Assembly: GCA_917880885.1 (NCBI GenBank)
Contig: OU862933.1
Location: 11,080,679-11,144,678 of the forward strand
Source of the DNA: Limnephilus marmoratus
Taxonomy: Eukaryota; Arthropoda; Insecta; Trichoptera; Limnephilidae
DNA length: 64,000 bases
Reading direction: 5' to 3'
The position numbers and the translations under genes were made by a program. The number at the start of each line of letters is the position of its first letter. Position 1 is the first letter of the stretch. The notes beneath the pieces were generated by a model, which saw only the letters and a list, made by a program, of their open reading frames with translations, was not told where the DNA came from and did not search any database. Shown piece by piece: positions 52,937-64,000 of the stretch.

Positions 52937-53389
52937 TTTTTTTTTTTACATGAGCTCCACACAGGAAGCCCTGAGGAAAATAATTTCCCACAGGGCCTAT
53001 GACATCTTTGGGGAACTTCCCCAAATATGTCATAGGCCCTGTGGGAAATTATTTTCCTCAGGGCTTCCTGTGTGGAGCTCATGTAAAAAAAAAAAACACC
53101 TCCACAAATACCTCCACACAGCAGTGTAATGGTAATGGAGGTATTTCCTTAAGGGAAGAAAGGAGAGGAAGGTTCTGGGAAGGAAAAGGGTTTAAGGGGT
53201 GGGTAGGAATCTGGGGTTCAGTGTGTCCTGGTCATCCGCCTGAAAGACCTAGACAAACCTCACCCCATGAACCCGGCACCCCTACTAAATCACCAAACAT
53301 AGCGAACCACTTGGGGTGACCTATGGCAGAGGTGTTGGTTATCCAATAAAGGTTCCCGGGGCGGCGGTACCCATTCCCGCCTCCCAAAT
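52937..53389 (-). mobile_element. LINE-tailed retroposon, copy 5, with duplicated inverted tail
   Basis: 52937-53015 and 53017-53096 are inverse copies of the LINE-derived 3' tail with one clear mismatch, each with its own homopolymer end (T run 52937-52947; A run 53084-53096). The rest of the body and head follows to 53389. Confidence 0.8.
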
Positions 53390-53882
53390 TAATGTTGTTT
53401 TTTAAATAAATAAATAAATGTTTTACTATCTTCCTTTTTTTCACAAATAGAGATATTGATATATAATATGGGTCTCCCGTGCTGAGGATTTTATTTACAC
53501 ATGAAAATATGATAGTATGAAAAACAGTAATGAGTAATGAGGTAAGTACTTGATTAAAAATGTATTATGTTTATTTTGAATAATTTTAAATCTATGTAAT
53601 AAAAATCAAAATACCATCATTTCTACTTATATGGGTTGTCTATGCATTGCTATATTAAGCATTGGAAATGTTTGAAACTTTCTAAATACCTTCTTTCCAC
53701 CGTTGCGAAGGTTTCTGGATTATTACAACCACATGACAATACATCTGAAAAGTTTTTTTAATATTTACAAAAACTCTTAAGAAACTGTCAAAAAGTCGCA
53801 ATTTGAGAATGATATTTTGCAAACATCGATTATTCAATCAAAATTCAATTTTCGAATAAACACGTTAAATTAATGAATTTAA
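53390..53882. other. AT-rich spacer
   Basis: I see no gene, RNA or element end between the retroposon and the TTAA-flanked MITE. Confidence 0.4.
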
Positions 53883-54299
53883 GGCTCTGCAACCGGGCCC
53901 GAAAAGAAGAAGATGGAGAGATACGAAATTACGAATGTTAGAGGAGAGCGCTAACATTTACAGCTACAAAATCGATGCGAAAATGTTTAATAAAACACGA
54001 CTCGTTTAAAATTTAGCAAAAATCTCGCGGGCTTTATCTTAAACAGCATTTAAAGAAACACTGTGAATTTTTTCATAGATATAACTTGTAAAATAACTGA
54101 AACAAACGTGTTAATAATAATTTTTGGAGCATACTTTGCGATTTTTTTCTATCGAGGGAATTTTATATAATTTGCGTTTCGGCGCGGGCAAAGTCTAGAT
54201 ATTATCTTCAAGAATAACATATATTTTTTAAGAGCTTTAAAACATACCGTATTTAAGGGAAATAGGTAATAAATTGGTACAAATCCGGGTTGCGGGCCC
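53883..54299. mobile_element. MITE with TTAA duplication (piggyBac-type target)
   Basis: TTAA on both sides (53879-53882, 54300-54303). Ends GGCTCTGCAACCGGGCCC and, inverted, GGGCCCGCAACCCGG. Non-coding, 417 bp. TTAA duplication is the piggyBac hallmark; the end sequence itself is not a standard piggyBac one. Confidence 0.65.
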
Positions 54300-54336
54300 T
54301 TAATCGAAGTACTCACCTTTGGTACTAACCAAAATC

Positions 54337-54761
54337 TTTTTTTTTTTACATTAGCTCCACCCACGAGGCCCTGGAGAAAATAATTTCCCTCAGGGCCTAT
54401 GTAATCTTTGGGGATGTTGTGTGGAGGCTATTTTTTGGAAAGGAAGGAGAGGAAGCTCTGAGAAGGAAAGGGTTTGAGGGGTGGGTAGGAATCTGCGGGT
54501 CAAGGTGATATTCCGAGAGAGTATGGCTGGAGAAGTCAAATGACTACCTCAACCGTTCTCTATCGATCCGGCCTGCCACGCAGCTTGTGGGTCGACACAT
54601 CCGCCGCCAAGAGCCGGACAAACCTCACCCCATGAACTCGGGCACCTGTGCTAAGTCACCAAACGCAGCGAACCACTTGGGGTGACCTGTGGCAGCGGCG
54701 TTGGTTATCCAATAAATGATTCCCCGGGCGGCGCGGGCGGTACCCATACCCGCCTTCCAAA
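54337..54761 (-). mobile_element. LINE-tailed retroposon, copy 6
   Basis: T run 54337-54347, then a stem-loop tail (gaggccctgg.. / cagggcctatg), a body with gaggggtgggtaggaatctg and tctatcgatccggcctgcc, and a head ending gcggtacccatacccgcc. One of the most complete copies with copy 1. Confidence 0.78.
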
Positions 54762-54905
54762 TTTAAAATACGTTGAATCTAATCAAAAATTATATCTATT
54801 TTTAATAAATTTGATTGATTGTTCTTATAATATACAAAAATGAATGTTTGTATAAAAAAAATAATTAAAATTTGTAAAAAAAAATCCAATAGGTGGCACT
54901 CGACC

Positions 54906-55247
54906 TTTTTTTTTTTTTTTTACAGTGAATACCGCACAAGAATCTCAACTGCTCCCGTCTGGAGCCAGTGAGACTATGGCATCCCCAATTGGGGTATGTT
55001 GTGAGGCTGAAGGTAGTGGGGAGGGGAAGGAGGTGGGGAAGAGGAAGGTTGGGAAGTACCTGGCTATTCAGATCTGGTCACTAAACACGGCTAAAGCCAT
55101 TTTCAAGCAACGTTTCAATTCTGAATGGTGGTCTTACACCAGGGCGATACTAATAGTATCTTCCACTCTGGAACATGCCGCAAATATACTATATATTATT
55201 TTAAATGAATTAATTGTGAAATAACACAAATTAATCAAATAAAGTTT
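54906..55247 (-). mobile_element. tRNA-derived SINE, copy 3 (head missing)
   Basis: T run 54906-54920 and a body nearly identical to copies 1 and 2. Similarity stops at about 55247, before the tRNA-like head, as expected of a 5'-truncated insertion. Confidence 0.87.
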
Positions 55248-55394
55248 GTTAATTTGTTAACTGTTTGAAAGTCTGAATGTACCGTGACTGAATATATTAA
55301 ATGGGAAAAGATACGCAGGGAGAAACACTTATTTATTAGTGGCATTGCAACGCATGTCGGGAACTCGGTAGTATATAATATATGTGTTAGTTAA

Positions 55395-55540
55395 GTGGAA
55401 CGTTCGCGCGGCCGGTTTCGACCCGTTTTAAACAAATGTTAAATTTGGATTTGAGATCACAATACCCAACCAAACTGAAATATTATTTTAGTAATCAAAA
55501 TGTATATCAAATATCTATTACGGATGTGAGTTATAGTCTG
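55395..55540 (+). repeat. Diverged repeat, inverted partner at 57530-57670
   Basis: gcgcggccgg, then tttggatttgagatcacaat, ccaaactgaaa, gtatatcaaatatct and acggatgtgag occur here on + and at 57530-57670 on -. A weaker relative is at 29905-29990. The pair could be ends of one element of about 2.3 kb or two separate copies. Confidence 0.65.
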
Positions 55541-55972
55541 TCAAATAAGAGTAGAAAATATAAAAAATGGATCTATAAAATTTGTAGGCTGGCAACACCA
55601 ATTTACCTGTCAAATATTATTTTAAAGTGCAATGACACTGAAATTAGAGAACACTGTATACACATTAAAAAAAACCATTTCTTTGTTCTAAAAAAAAATT
55701 AATTTAAATCGAAGGAGCACTGTTGTTAAGTTACCTACTTAATGACAAATTTGATTAAATTGTGTTTTACAAAGTGATTGGCTTTCATTTAATCATACAT
55801 TTGAATTTAACAGGAGGTAGAAACGAAGAATCATTAACGGTGAGTTTAGTTACACTACTTTTAGATCTGAATGAGTTAAATATATTCAGATCTAAAATGA
55901 GAGAAGACATGATCTAATGCCTGGACAACGCTAGTAGGTACTTAAGCTAATATTAAATAAATGTGAGCAATA

Positions 55973-56826
55973 GGCCACTTGCATCACATTTTTTAAAATT
56001 TTTTTCCGGTTTAGGCAAATATTCTAAGACATTCTGTATTTTTTTTTTTTTAATCGTTTTTTTGAAACCCTGGGGATTTTTTGAAAATTTCAAACCCAAA
56101 AATCAGACCATTTTTTATAAACCGGAAATACGGGACATAATTTTATAGGTGTGAAAAAACGATAATTACATAGCCGAAAATCATTTAAAAAAAAAGAACG
56201 TTTTCCACACGAATGGCACAGGAGAATAACGAGGCATACCAAAAATATTACATCTCATAAATATTTTTTTCCTTGATCCATCTTATTGATCATAAATCAT
56301 TATAATGTACAGCGTCTATATTACTAAATTCAATGTAATATACTTGAACTTGTAAATTGTAATAATAATAAGAATATTATAAAAATTTATTTTGTTAAAA
56401 TCAGCACCATAATCATTATACCTCTAAAACATGTACCGACATCATCTTCACGTTCTGAAGAGAACCCCGTACCCATTAATTGTACGGGGTTCTCTTCAGA
56501 ACATCTGTCAAAAAATCAAACCAAATGATAAGTTCGCAGAGAACAAACAATAAATCTACTGAACGAATTCAAAAATTCGCCTGAATTCAAAGTGATGCCA
56601 TATAAAAAAATAAATCAGTGTGGAATTTTATAAAATTAATAGGAACATTTTCGGCGACGGGACATTTTCATATAGTGACGTCACGAGCCCAAATAATGGA
56701 TTTATTTATTTAAAAATAAAAAAACTGTACATTTCTAAAAATTTTTACTAACATTTTCGTAATCTTAGTAAAAAACTCTATCCACACGATTTTTTCCAAG
56801 TCGTTATGAAGTCCATGCAAGTGGCC
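55973..56826. mobile_element. Mariner-like MITE, complete copy
   Basis: 12-bp perfect TIR GGCCACTTGCAT flanked by TA (55971-55972, 56827-56828). No transposase. Contains a perfect 21-bp hairpin at 56452-56502. A diverged second copy starts at 22696. Confidence 0.78.
56452..56502. repeat. Perfect 21-bp inverted repeat, 9-nt loop
   Basis: GTTCTGAAGAGAACCCCGTA plus C (56452-56472), loop ccattaatt, then the exact inverse (56482-56502). The sequence is GC-richer than the element around it. Confidence 0.9.
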
Positions 56827-56839
56827 TATTTCTAAAGTG

Positions 56840-59826
56840 TGCTTTATATTTTATTACAATATTGTTATTCTTCATTATGTTAACACAAACTTGTAGAGAT
56901 ATAATAATAATATATCTAAGCAATTCTAATTTTGAGATCGGTGGAATAAAAAAATATTTTTTTCTCTTTTGTACCTTTCTAATTTTTAATAAAAATGTAG
57001 GTTACACAGCTTTAGATAACCACCATGATTACATTTTTAGTATTGCTATTTGAACAACAGTGGCGCCCTCCTATGTTTTCTACCCTTATTTGACACTGTA
57101 GGTACTTTATTTATTTTTGCTTTAAATTATAAGATATACAACTTAGGTGATTATTTGTGAGTAACTGAATAAAGTTAAAAAATTACTATATTTATTTTAA
57201 AAATATAATGATAAATAAAATTTAAAAAAAAGAAACGTTGTTAAAAATGCAATTTTTGGGTTAGTAATTTTAATAAACGAGAACGACAAACTTTTGTTCC
57301 TACATAAATAGGTAATTTGTGTTTTAAATTTATACATATAAAAATGATTTTTGTTATTATTTTTTTAATTAACACTTCATCATAATTTTATGATTAATGT
57401 GTTAAATTTCTGTTTCTGTTTTTCATTTATTAACAAATAATTTCCAAAGTTGCCCCCAAATCTTGAATCATTAAAATCTTCAATGGACTACATCTCATAA
57501 TTTAAAGCAAAAATAAATAAAGTAGCTCACATCCGTACTAGATATTTGATATACCTTTTCATTACAAAAATAATTTTTCAGTTTGGTTAGGTATTGTGAT
57601 CTCAAATCCAAATCATTTGTATGAATCCGGCCGCGCAAACGTTTCTCCGACGCAAACGTGGTTTCTGTTTCAGTCTGAATTTGGTGTTTAATAGACATAA
57701 TAAAGTTAAAAGATTCATAAATATAGTGCAATCTTTTTGGTATTGCAAATACGTGTAATGTGCAAGAAATAAATTAAGCCTTTAAATATTTTGACATAGC
57801 TTTCTAAAAACTTGTAACATAACTAATAATTAAGGTTACCACCTAATCAGAAATTAAAAAATAAAATAAAAACAGTATTTGATAACCCTTTTTAATGATT
57901 TATTTTAAAACAAAGAGACAATAATATTAACAATTTAATAACAAGTCCTTTTAGAATGGAAGGAATAAGATTGCCATAAAAATTAACTATTTTACCCAAA
58001 GCAATAAAAGTTTTGAAACTTGATAATAAAAAAACAATTAAATATATTATTAACACAGTAGGTACATTTATTTAAATATAAAATCGATATTAAAATTTTA
58101 AAACGTTTGTAATTAAAAATAGGCGATACAATAATAATATATTTTTATTTCCAATGAATCAAAAAACAATGAAATTACGAAAAGGTTTGATTTTATTACT
58201 CTTTGTTTGGAAACCGAAACATTTTTCAAGGAAAGTCTGGAAATTTCAACAGTGCTTCTGAATAATTTTACTAGATGGCAGGATAGTAGGATTTATAAAT
58301 AAAATTATTTACTTTTATGACTGCATGACTATGACTGCATGCTTTAAAAATGAATAATACCTAATTATTATAAGTAGCGATTATTAGGCAGAAGCGTACA
58401 ATTTTACACAAATAAATTTTTGTAACACTTAAACACTTATTTTAATTTTCTTAATGAAGTCCGCATTTAGTTCTTAACTTATCCAATAGGTGTCTCTAGT
58501 TACTATATTGTTAAAAATAATGCTTTAATTACAATTAATTATAATAATGAAAATTGTAAACTATGACTAATAATGTAACATTATAATATTTTGATAACAC
58601 AATTAATATAAAAAGAGAATAATATGATAGAGACTAAGAGATCTCACTAATTGATATTAAATTTATCTCAAAGAATAACTTCGAGAACACGAAATAACCT
58701 ATTTCACGTTTAAAATGTTTCATTTTCATTTTCTCTGAACATTACAAAATGGTGAAATTTATTACATTATAATTATCTAAGTCACTATTTATAACACTAT
58801 TTTATTAACTTCTTGGTCAGTTGACAATGTCTGTAATAAATTACACAGATTTACAGTCAATTTTGTAGTGGATTCAATTAACCAATATTGGGTCAATGCG
58901 CAATCCAAAAATTACAACAGACAAGACGAGTCAACGAATCAAATAACTATGAATTCCGATTCATCATATTTCCTCTCCGCAATCAGTCATACTTATGCGG
59001 GAGGCGAGCCTTAGTGCTACCTCTTCACTCTCGTATCGCGCACTTGTGCTTGGTTTGTAATAGGTTGTGTAGTGGCTCCTACCCCAACACAGTTTCTTAC
59101 TTTTTCGTCGATATGTTTGCGTTGCATCCTTTGACTGGGGCATAAAACACCGACACTGAAACCGCGAGACCAGCACGTCTATTACCCTTTCGCAATGAGT
59201 TCTCCTCCAGTAGTCTTGCCGAGAGATACAATCTATTCTAAATGAATTTTAGTCATGGATTGCATAAACTAATTCGTTTAATTGTATACTCAGATACAAA
59301 CGAATCAAGTTTATCTTTTGGGATTTAAATCCTGTATCTAGACTGTGATCCCAGAGGGAGTCATTTCATATGATTCGCATACAACAAAATTATATTATTT
59401 TCTATGTAGATACATCAGTGGACAGTGAATGATCAGTGAATCGACTCCCTTCAAATGATTTCGCGGTTTACAATTTCAATTATCGTTACTTGTTCAGTGC
59501 AAACAGTGGATAGTTTTGCGGTTATTGATTGAACCGCTTGTTGATAGTTCATAATTCAATCATCACCGTTTTGCATCATATCTGACGAATCCATGGATAA
59601 TACGAACAAGGTAGATGAGCCGTAAGCCATTATTAGTATAAAATCGCTTTCTCAAACGTCTTCAACATCGTCCACCCATGATTATCGTTGAATATCGCAT
59701 TTACGCATGGAGGCGCCCCGCCCATTTTCGCACCTCTACACCAAACGCAGGGTTTTAATTGGTTCCGCCACTTTGATAGTCCGTGCAATTTGTTCGTAGC
59801 TCCATGCTATATCTCCCGTTATTTTT
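56840..59826. other. Long AT-rich spacer and 3' flank of the membrane-protein gene
   Basis: Apart from the repeat at 57530-57670 I see nothing recognisable. From about 58950 to 59230 and 59690 to 59760 the composition is more balanced and could belong to the 3' region of the gene ending at 59900. No open frame there shows a domain. Confidence 0.4.
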
Positions 59827-59827
59827 T

Positions 59828-59833
59828 TTATTA
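59828..59833 (-). terminator. Poly(A) signal candidate
   Basis: AATAAA on the - strand, about 70 bp past the TGA of the exon at 59900-60053. Confidence 0.45.
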
Positions 59834-59899
59834 TTATCTATGAACGAATCGATACTAATTAACGTAGGTCTATCGATTCTCGGTCGACGACGACAGCTC

Positions 59900-60053
59900 T
59901 CATCGTCCGATGTTGATAGGTTCGTCCGCCATCCCAAGTTCCTCTGTGAGCGCCTTGTTGCCTTTCCTCTTGCGGGAGTAGAGCATGAAGCAGAGACCAG
60001 CGAACCCGTTCATGATGAGCACGGCCCAGGCCAAATATAAACTGAACCCGTAT
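59900..60053 (-). CDS. Last exon of a membrane protein (tetraspan-like C-terminus)
   Basis: Acceptor atttgcag, 154 nt, one base completing a codon, then 50 codons and TGA. Encodes [20 protein letters not shown] and CFMLYSR (one membrane segment), then a basic patch KRKGNK and an acidic tail [13 protein letters not shown]. The layout (final TM, RKRKG, short conserved tail) suggests a PMP22/claudin-like four-TM protein, but I do not recognise the family for certain. Codon use is GC-rich, like the SLC17-like exons. Upstream exons would lie to the right and are not seen; a hAT-type element of about 3 kb starts 320 bp upstream. Confidence 0.7.
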
Positions 60054-61054
60054 CTGCAAATAAGTTAAAAAAACAACCAATCAGAAACTCCAGAAAACTT
60101 CAACAATTTTTCTAAATAAATAAATTGCCTTGAATAAATAAAATTAATCGTTGGATCCCTAGAGCTGAACATGACATAAATACATCAGAGTAAAGTTGCC
60201 ACAACCCACAAAAACCCAATTAATTTAGAGAGCGACGACGGGGCGACGCTTAATAGCTCTTGGTACCTATCCAGAACTTGACCTTCATCTTTACAGCCCG
60301 TAAAATTGTAAATAACCAATCGGGTTGAATAAGAACTCAAATAAAAACTTGTAAGCTTTTCAAGGTAATTTCCAGTGGCGGCTCGAAAACTTCTTTGGTG
60401 GTAGGGATCGTCATTTTTACGTACTGTACCGGAATCTCACCTCCCGTAGAATATAATATAAAATTTACAATTTTTTTTGATGTGCTAATCATGCTATATA
60501 TATATCGGATATCTAAACACAAAATAATATAAAATGTCTATAGATGTATATAAATTTACAATCTATATATATAAAAATTTAGGTTCCGTATGTTTGCGTT
60601 CGCTAATCTCGGATTGACTCAAAATTTTTACAGAACATTGCATTTTAGCAGAAGAGCGTTTCTACATACTTTTTATTTGAAAGTTCCAAAGGAAAAGGAT
60701 AATTTTATGCATTTTAAATTTACTCATAATTTGTCATTTAAACAACGGTATGACAGTTCTAGACAGTGTTGCCATTTTATTAAAAGTTACAAACATTTAT
60801 GATATCTACAATAACGAATTAGAAGAATTTAATCGGATTTAAAAGTAGAATTATATCTAAGAAATTATATTACTATTTTCACTCATTTGTTTTCTTTGTG
60901 CGTTATTTACTCATAATTGTACTGAAAGTCAGTTCGTAACTTTGCAAAACCTACAAAAAATCAGATTAACAAATCAAATTATATATGACAAATTTTCAAA
61001 GGGTCAAAAAAATGTAACTGTGACCAGTTGATTGATGTGTAAGTTTTATCAAAG

Positions 61055-62619
61055 TTGATCACCATTCGTGGGATGCCTCGCTCACGTTCAAACATAGACT
61101 GTCATACTCGATACGCAAACGCAGATCGTAAGAGAAGATCAAACCGCACTGATCAAGAACGTTTAGACGATAATGAAAATTTTCGAGTTAGAATTATTCA
61201 GAGGCGAGCAGAAGAACTGGCGAATCGTCGGGAAGAAAGACTTAAAAGCTTACGAGTAGAAGCGCGAAGAAGACGAGCAGCACCGTAGTCCAGTGGCTAA
61301 GACTCTTGACTCACATTCCGGAGGTCGCGGGTTCGAACCCGGCATGCGCAAGTAAATTTTATTTGATTAATTTGTGTTATTTCACAATTAATTCATTTAA
61401 AATAATATATAGTATATTTGCGGCATGTTCCAGAGTGGAAGATACTATTAGTATCGCCCTGGTGTAAGACCACCATTCAGAATTGAAACGTTGCTTGAAA
61501 ATGGCTTTAGCCATGTTTAGTGACCAGATCTGAATAGCCAGGTACTTCCCAACCTTCTCTTCTCCACCTCCTTCCCTCCCCACTACCTTCAGCCTCACAA
61601 CATACCCCAATTGGGGATGCCATAGTCTCACTGGCTCCAGACGGGAGCAGTTGAGATTCTTGTGCGGTATACACTGTAAAAAAAAAAAAATATTACATTC
61701 ATCTCAACAACGTCAAGAAGAAATAGATCAACGCCGAAGACGAATGCAAGTGCAACTTTTGAATAACCATGCTTCGTACCATCGAATTGATTTTTCATAC
61801 GAACCAGATATTCAAATGTAAATTTGTTCAAAACGGTAAAATGGATAAAGTTTGTCTACACTGCAAAACGATGAAATTTAAAGGAGAAACTCAAGGAATG
61901 TGTTGTGCGAGCAGTAAAGTGAAGCTACCTGAAATTGATCAGCCAATAGCACCACTGATAAATTTGTTGCAAGAATTACTGATGATTCAAAACATTTCCT
62001 CAAAAATATTAGAAAATACAATTCATGTTTTCAGATGACTTCATTTGGCGCTAACATTATAACAGAAAATTTTATGCTGACGTTTAAAATTCAGGGACAA
62101 ATTTACCATAAAGCTGGCTCTTTGCTTCCTTTTCACAGCAATCAACTTAAATTTCTACAAATATATTTCATGGGAGATCAAAATGATCAGTTGAATGCAC
62201 GCTGTCAAATCTCTACTAAAGTCAAAAGGCATATTGTTGAGTAGTTGCAAAAAATGTTACATGATAACAATAATTTAATTCGAATGTTCAAAAATTCAAT
62301 TGATCTCATGCCATCAGACAGCCATAAAATTATCATTAGTGTTGATCAAACACCAGCAAGTGAGCATGTCAGACGATATAATGCACCAACAATTAATGAG
62401 GTGGGAATTGTCATGGTTGGAGAAGAATTTCATCCTCGTGATATCGGTTTGCAACGCAGAAATGATCAACTACAAAGAATTGCTGACACTTATAGGTGTT
62501 ACGATCCACTGCAATATCCAATTCTGTTTCCAAGCGGTCAAGATGGTTATCATTTCAATAACAAAATGATAAATACGGTGACAGGTGAATACACAGACAA
62601 AAAAGTTAGTTCTAAATAA
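61055..62619 (+). pseudogene. Helitron replication protein, N-terminal remnant
   Basis: 61055-61282 is a basic, Arg-rich N-terminus (NADRKRRSNRTDQERLDDNE). After the SINE the frame continues with QQRQEEIDQRRRRMQ and HRIDFSYEPDIQ, a broken KMDKVCLHCKTMKFKGETQG zinc-like part with C-x2-C, then (62035-62619) FGANIITENFMLTFKIQGQI, YHKAGSLLPF, an in-frame TAG at 62242-62244, and LMPSDSHKII, EHVRRYNAPTINEVGIVMVG, YRCYDPLQYPILFPSGQDGY, VTGEYTDKKVSS. This is the region before the Rep motifs of Helitron proteins. Confidence 0.85.
61283..61690 (+). mobile_element. tRNA-derived SINE, copy 4 (inside the Helitron)
   Basis: Head ccgtagtccagtggctaaga with B box ggttcgaaccc, the same body in + orientation, A run 61678-61690. 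It differs from the other copies by few substitutions and a short deletion near 61555-61580. Confidence 0.88.
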
Positions 62620-63338
62620 TTTAAAAAAAATTTACGAATGTTTTTTTTTTTTCCTTATATTCTACACTACAGCATAGTCACAGCAGATATTCAATTAAAC
62701 AATGTTTAATTCTTCTTGGAAAATGCACAGTTGCTAGACAATTTTTGTTAACTCCTCTAATAATTAAAATCAGACAAAGCCACAGCGAAGCGTGGTCGGG
62801 TTCAGCTAGTATGATATAAAAAAATATTTTAAAAAATTTCTTGCAAGATTATTATCGAACTTAATTTGAACGCCAGCGATTCCCGCCCGAAACAACGCAA
62901 AAAATGGTTTAGTAGTTTATCGTGGGGATTTATTGGATGATCCCCGCGGTGAAATTCACATGCGAGTGCGCATGCTCAGTTCTCGCGGATTGCATACGAT
63001 CGCGAAATAAACGCAAGGAATTAACCAAAACGCCTAAGGGGTCAGCTCGCACTTGGGGGACAAGATTTTTCCCCCAAGTGCGCAGTAGGTTCTGCGCACT
63101 GAGAAATGAACCATGGTTACCGCTGGTCAGCCTGGGTGGTCGCCGGGTCGCATTAAAATGATCCAGAATATTTTTTTGTATTTTATTTCTGCAATGGTTA
63201 ATTACTTTTATGTTTAAAGAATTCATTCATTTTGGTGAAGACAAAGCATCGACTGTTCTTTCCTTTAGTAGGTTTCGGATGTAACTGGTGGGGACTGTCC
63301 TCATTGTCCCCCTGTGAAGAACCGCCACTGGTAATTTC

Positions 63339-64000
63339 ATAAAAAAAATCTCTAGTCCTAAAGAATCCCGTAAAATATTAAAAATATCTACTTTTGCCAT
63401 AAATTTTCTGATAAATGTAAAATTAACAATAATAGCGGGTAGCAAAGGTGAAGGCGTGCAATATCCAGTATTTTAAATATAGTGTCCTTCGCGTTGAACG
63501 TCATATCTTCTCCAAGCATAAACTTTCCTTAACCAAAGCCTAAAAAGCCCAGCGCTTATAAATTATCCAATTACATTTTATGACTTTATGTCCGGGTTAA
63601 ATCTTCCCCACAGGAAAAACTAAACCCATCCACACACTTTTCCACAAATGATCATCTAGTCAATCCACGCTATGCAAGTGTACTATATAAGTCTAATAAA
63701 TACAAAACAATACAAGAACAACATATTAACCTACCAGAGATCAAATGGGAAAAGAATTCACTGACTCCAGATATTTTAATTTCAGAGGGTTCGGCTCGGT
63801 AGAACTCCTAGTTGGACCGATAAATCCCTCAATATAAATATTTAAAAAATCTTTCATAAAATTACATATATTTAAAATGATAGATTTTTGCATTTTTATA
63901 TACAAATTCTTTGACAAATCTAATAAGCCTAAATTTTAGCTAGGTATAATGCCAGTAGCCGAAATAACAAATAACTATATTTTATAGTCTGAGAATGCCA
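63339..64000. other. Right edge, unassigned
   Basis: 63585-63655 (tgtccgggttaaatcttccc, ctaaaccc, cttttccacaaatgatcat) repeats 23508-23583. The rest is AT-rich with no supported gene. Confidence 0.4.

Larger units (their letters stand above)
60562..62809 (+). mobile_element. Decayed autonomous-type Helitron
   Basis: Begins TCTATATATATAAAAATT after A (60561) and ends with a CCACagcgaagcGTGG hairpin, then GGGTTCAGCTAG followed by T (62810). It keeps only the N-terminal part of the Helitron protein; the Rep and helicase cores are deleted between about 62625 and 62650. A SINE splits the coding region. Confidence 0.88.
60373..63330. mobile_element. hAT-type element with GTAATTTC duplication
   Basis: Left end CAGTGGCGGCTCGAAAAC and right end, inverted, CAGTGGCGGTTCTTCAC, flanked by an exact 8-bp GTAATTTC (60365-60372, 63331-63338). 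No hAT transposase. A Helitron (60562-62809) is inserted in it. The right interior has a 12-bp-arm hairpin at 63048-63082 (cgcacttggggg / cccccaagtgcg). Confidence 0.9.

Noticed and set aside
54925..55224. Conserved 99-residue protein gene
   Set aside because: It is antisense within the SINE body and present only as SINE copies; kept as a finding, not as a gene.

Overview
The window is nuclear DNA from an animal, most likely an insect. It is AT-rich, has GT-AG introns of 0.1-5 kb, and most of it is transposable elements. There are no bacterial-type operons. The species cannot be fixed from this sequence. Three host genes are supported by exons that join in phase. (1) + strand, exons at 16426-24948: the C-terminal part (about TM7-TM12) of an SLC17-type major facilitator transporter. 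(2) - strand, exons from 52559 down to 34481: a complete acidic, coiled-coil ciliary protein that best fits CCDC96/CFAP184, with two candidate first exons. (3) - strand, 59900-60053: the last exon of a small membrane protein that I cannot name.

Layout. 1-6.06 kb: a decayed Ty3/gypsy retrotransposon on the - strand. Its gag ends on a textbook -1 slippery heptamer and is split by a SINE. 6-11.6 kb: AT-rich spacer, foldback repeats, and a Helitron carrying a tandem array. 11.67-15.16 kb: a hAT-type element with a second hAT-type element inside it. 15.2-16.4 kb: a LINE ending about 25 bp before a transporter exon. 16.4-25 kb: transporter exons, with LINE remnants, a foldback element with tRNA-like arms, and a MITE in the introns. 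25-27 kb: a Helitron end with a pyrimidine tract, and a diverged tandem array. 27.1-34.3 kb: a deep nest of elements. 34.5-52.6 kb: the CCDC96-like gene, whose introns hold a Penelope-like element with hammerhead ribozymes, hammerhead-bearing repeats, a minisatellite, three LINEs, a mariner-like MITE and a subterminal-repeat DNA element. 52.9-57.7 kb: retroposons and MITEs. 59.9 kb: the membrane-protein exon. 60.37-63.33 kb: a hAT-type element containing a decayed Helitron, which contains a SINE.

Five elements show 8-bp target duplications with hAT-like ends (ATTTAAGT, ATCAGACG, CCATCATC, GAAATAAC, GTAATTTC). None retains a recognisable transposase, so all look non-autonomous. One SINE family has four highly similar copies at 5.0, 35.4, 54.9 and 61.3 kb and looks recently active. 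A second, SINE-like family shares its 3' tail and stem-loop with a LINE present in the window, which is how a parasite of that LINE would look.

Most interesting points: complete hammerhead ribozyme motifs in a Penelope-like element and in separate repeats; six-level nesting with a built-in empty-site control at 51.66 kb; a partial exon duplication just after an SLC17 donor; alternative first exons in the CCDC96-like gene; and an antisense reading frame of about 100 codons kept open in the SINE copies. I did not find a convincing new protein-coding defence or biosynthetic system.
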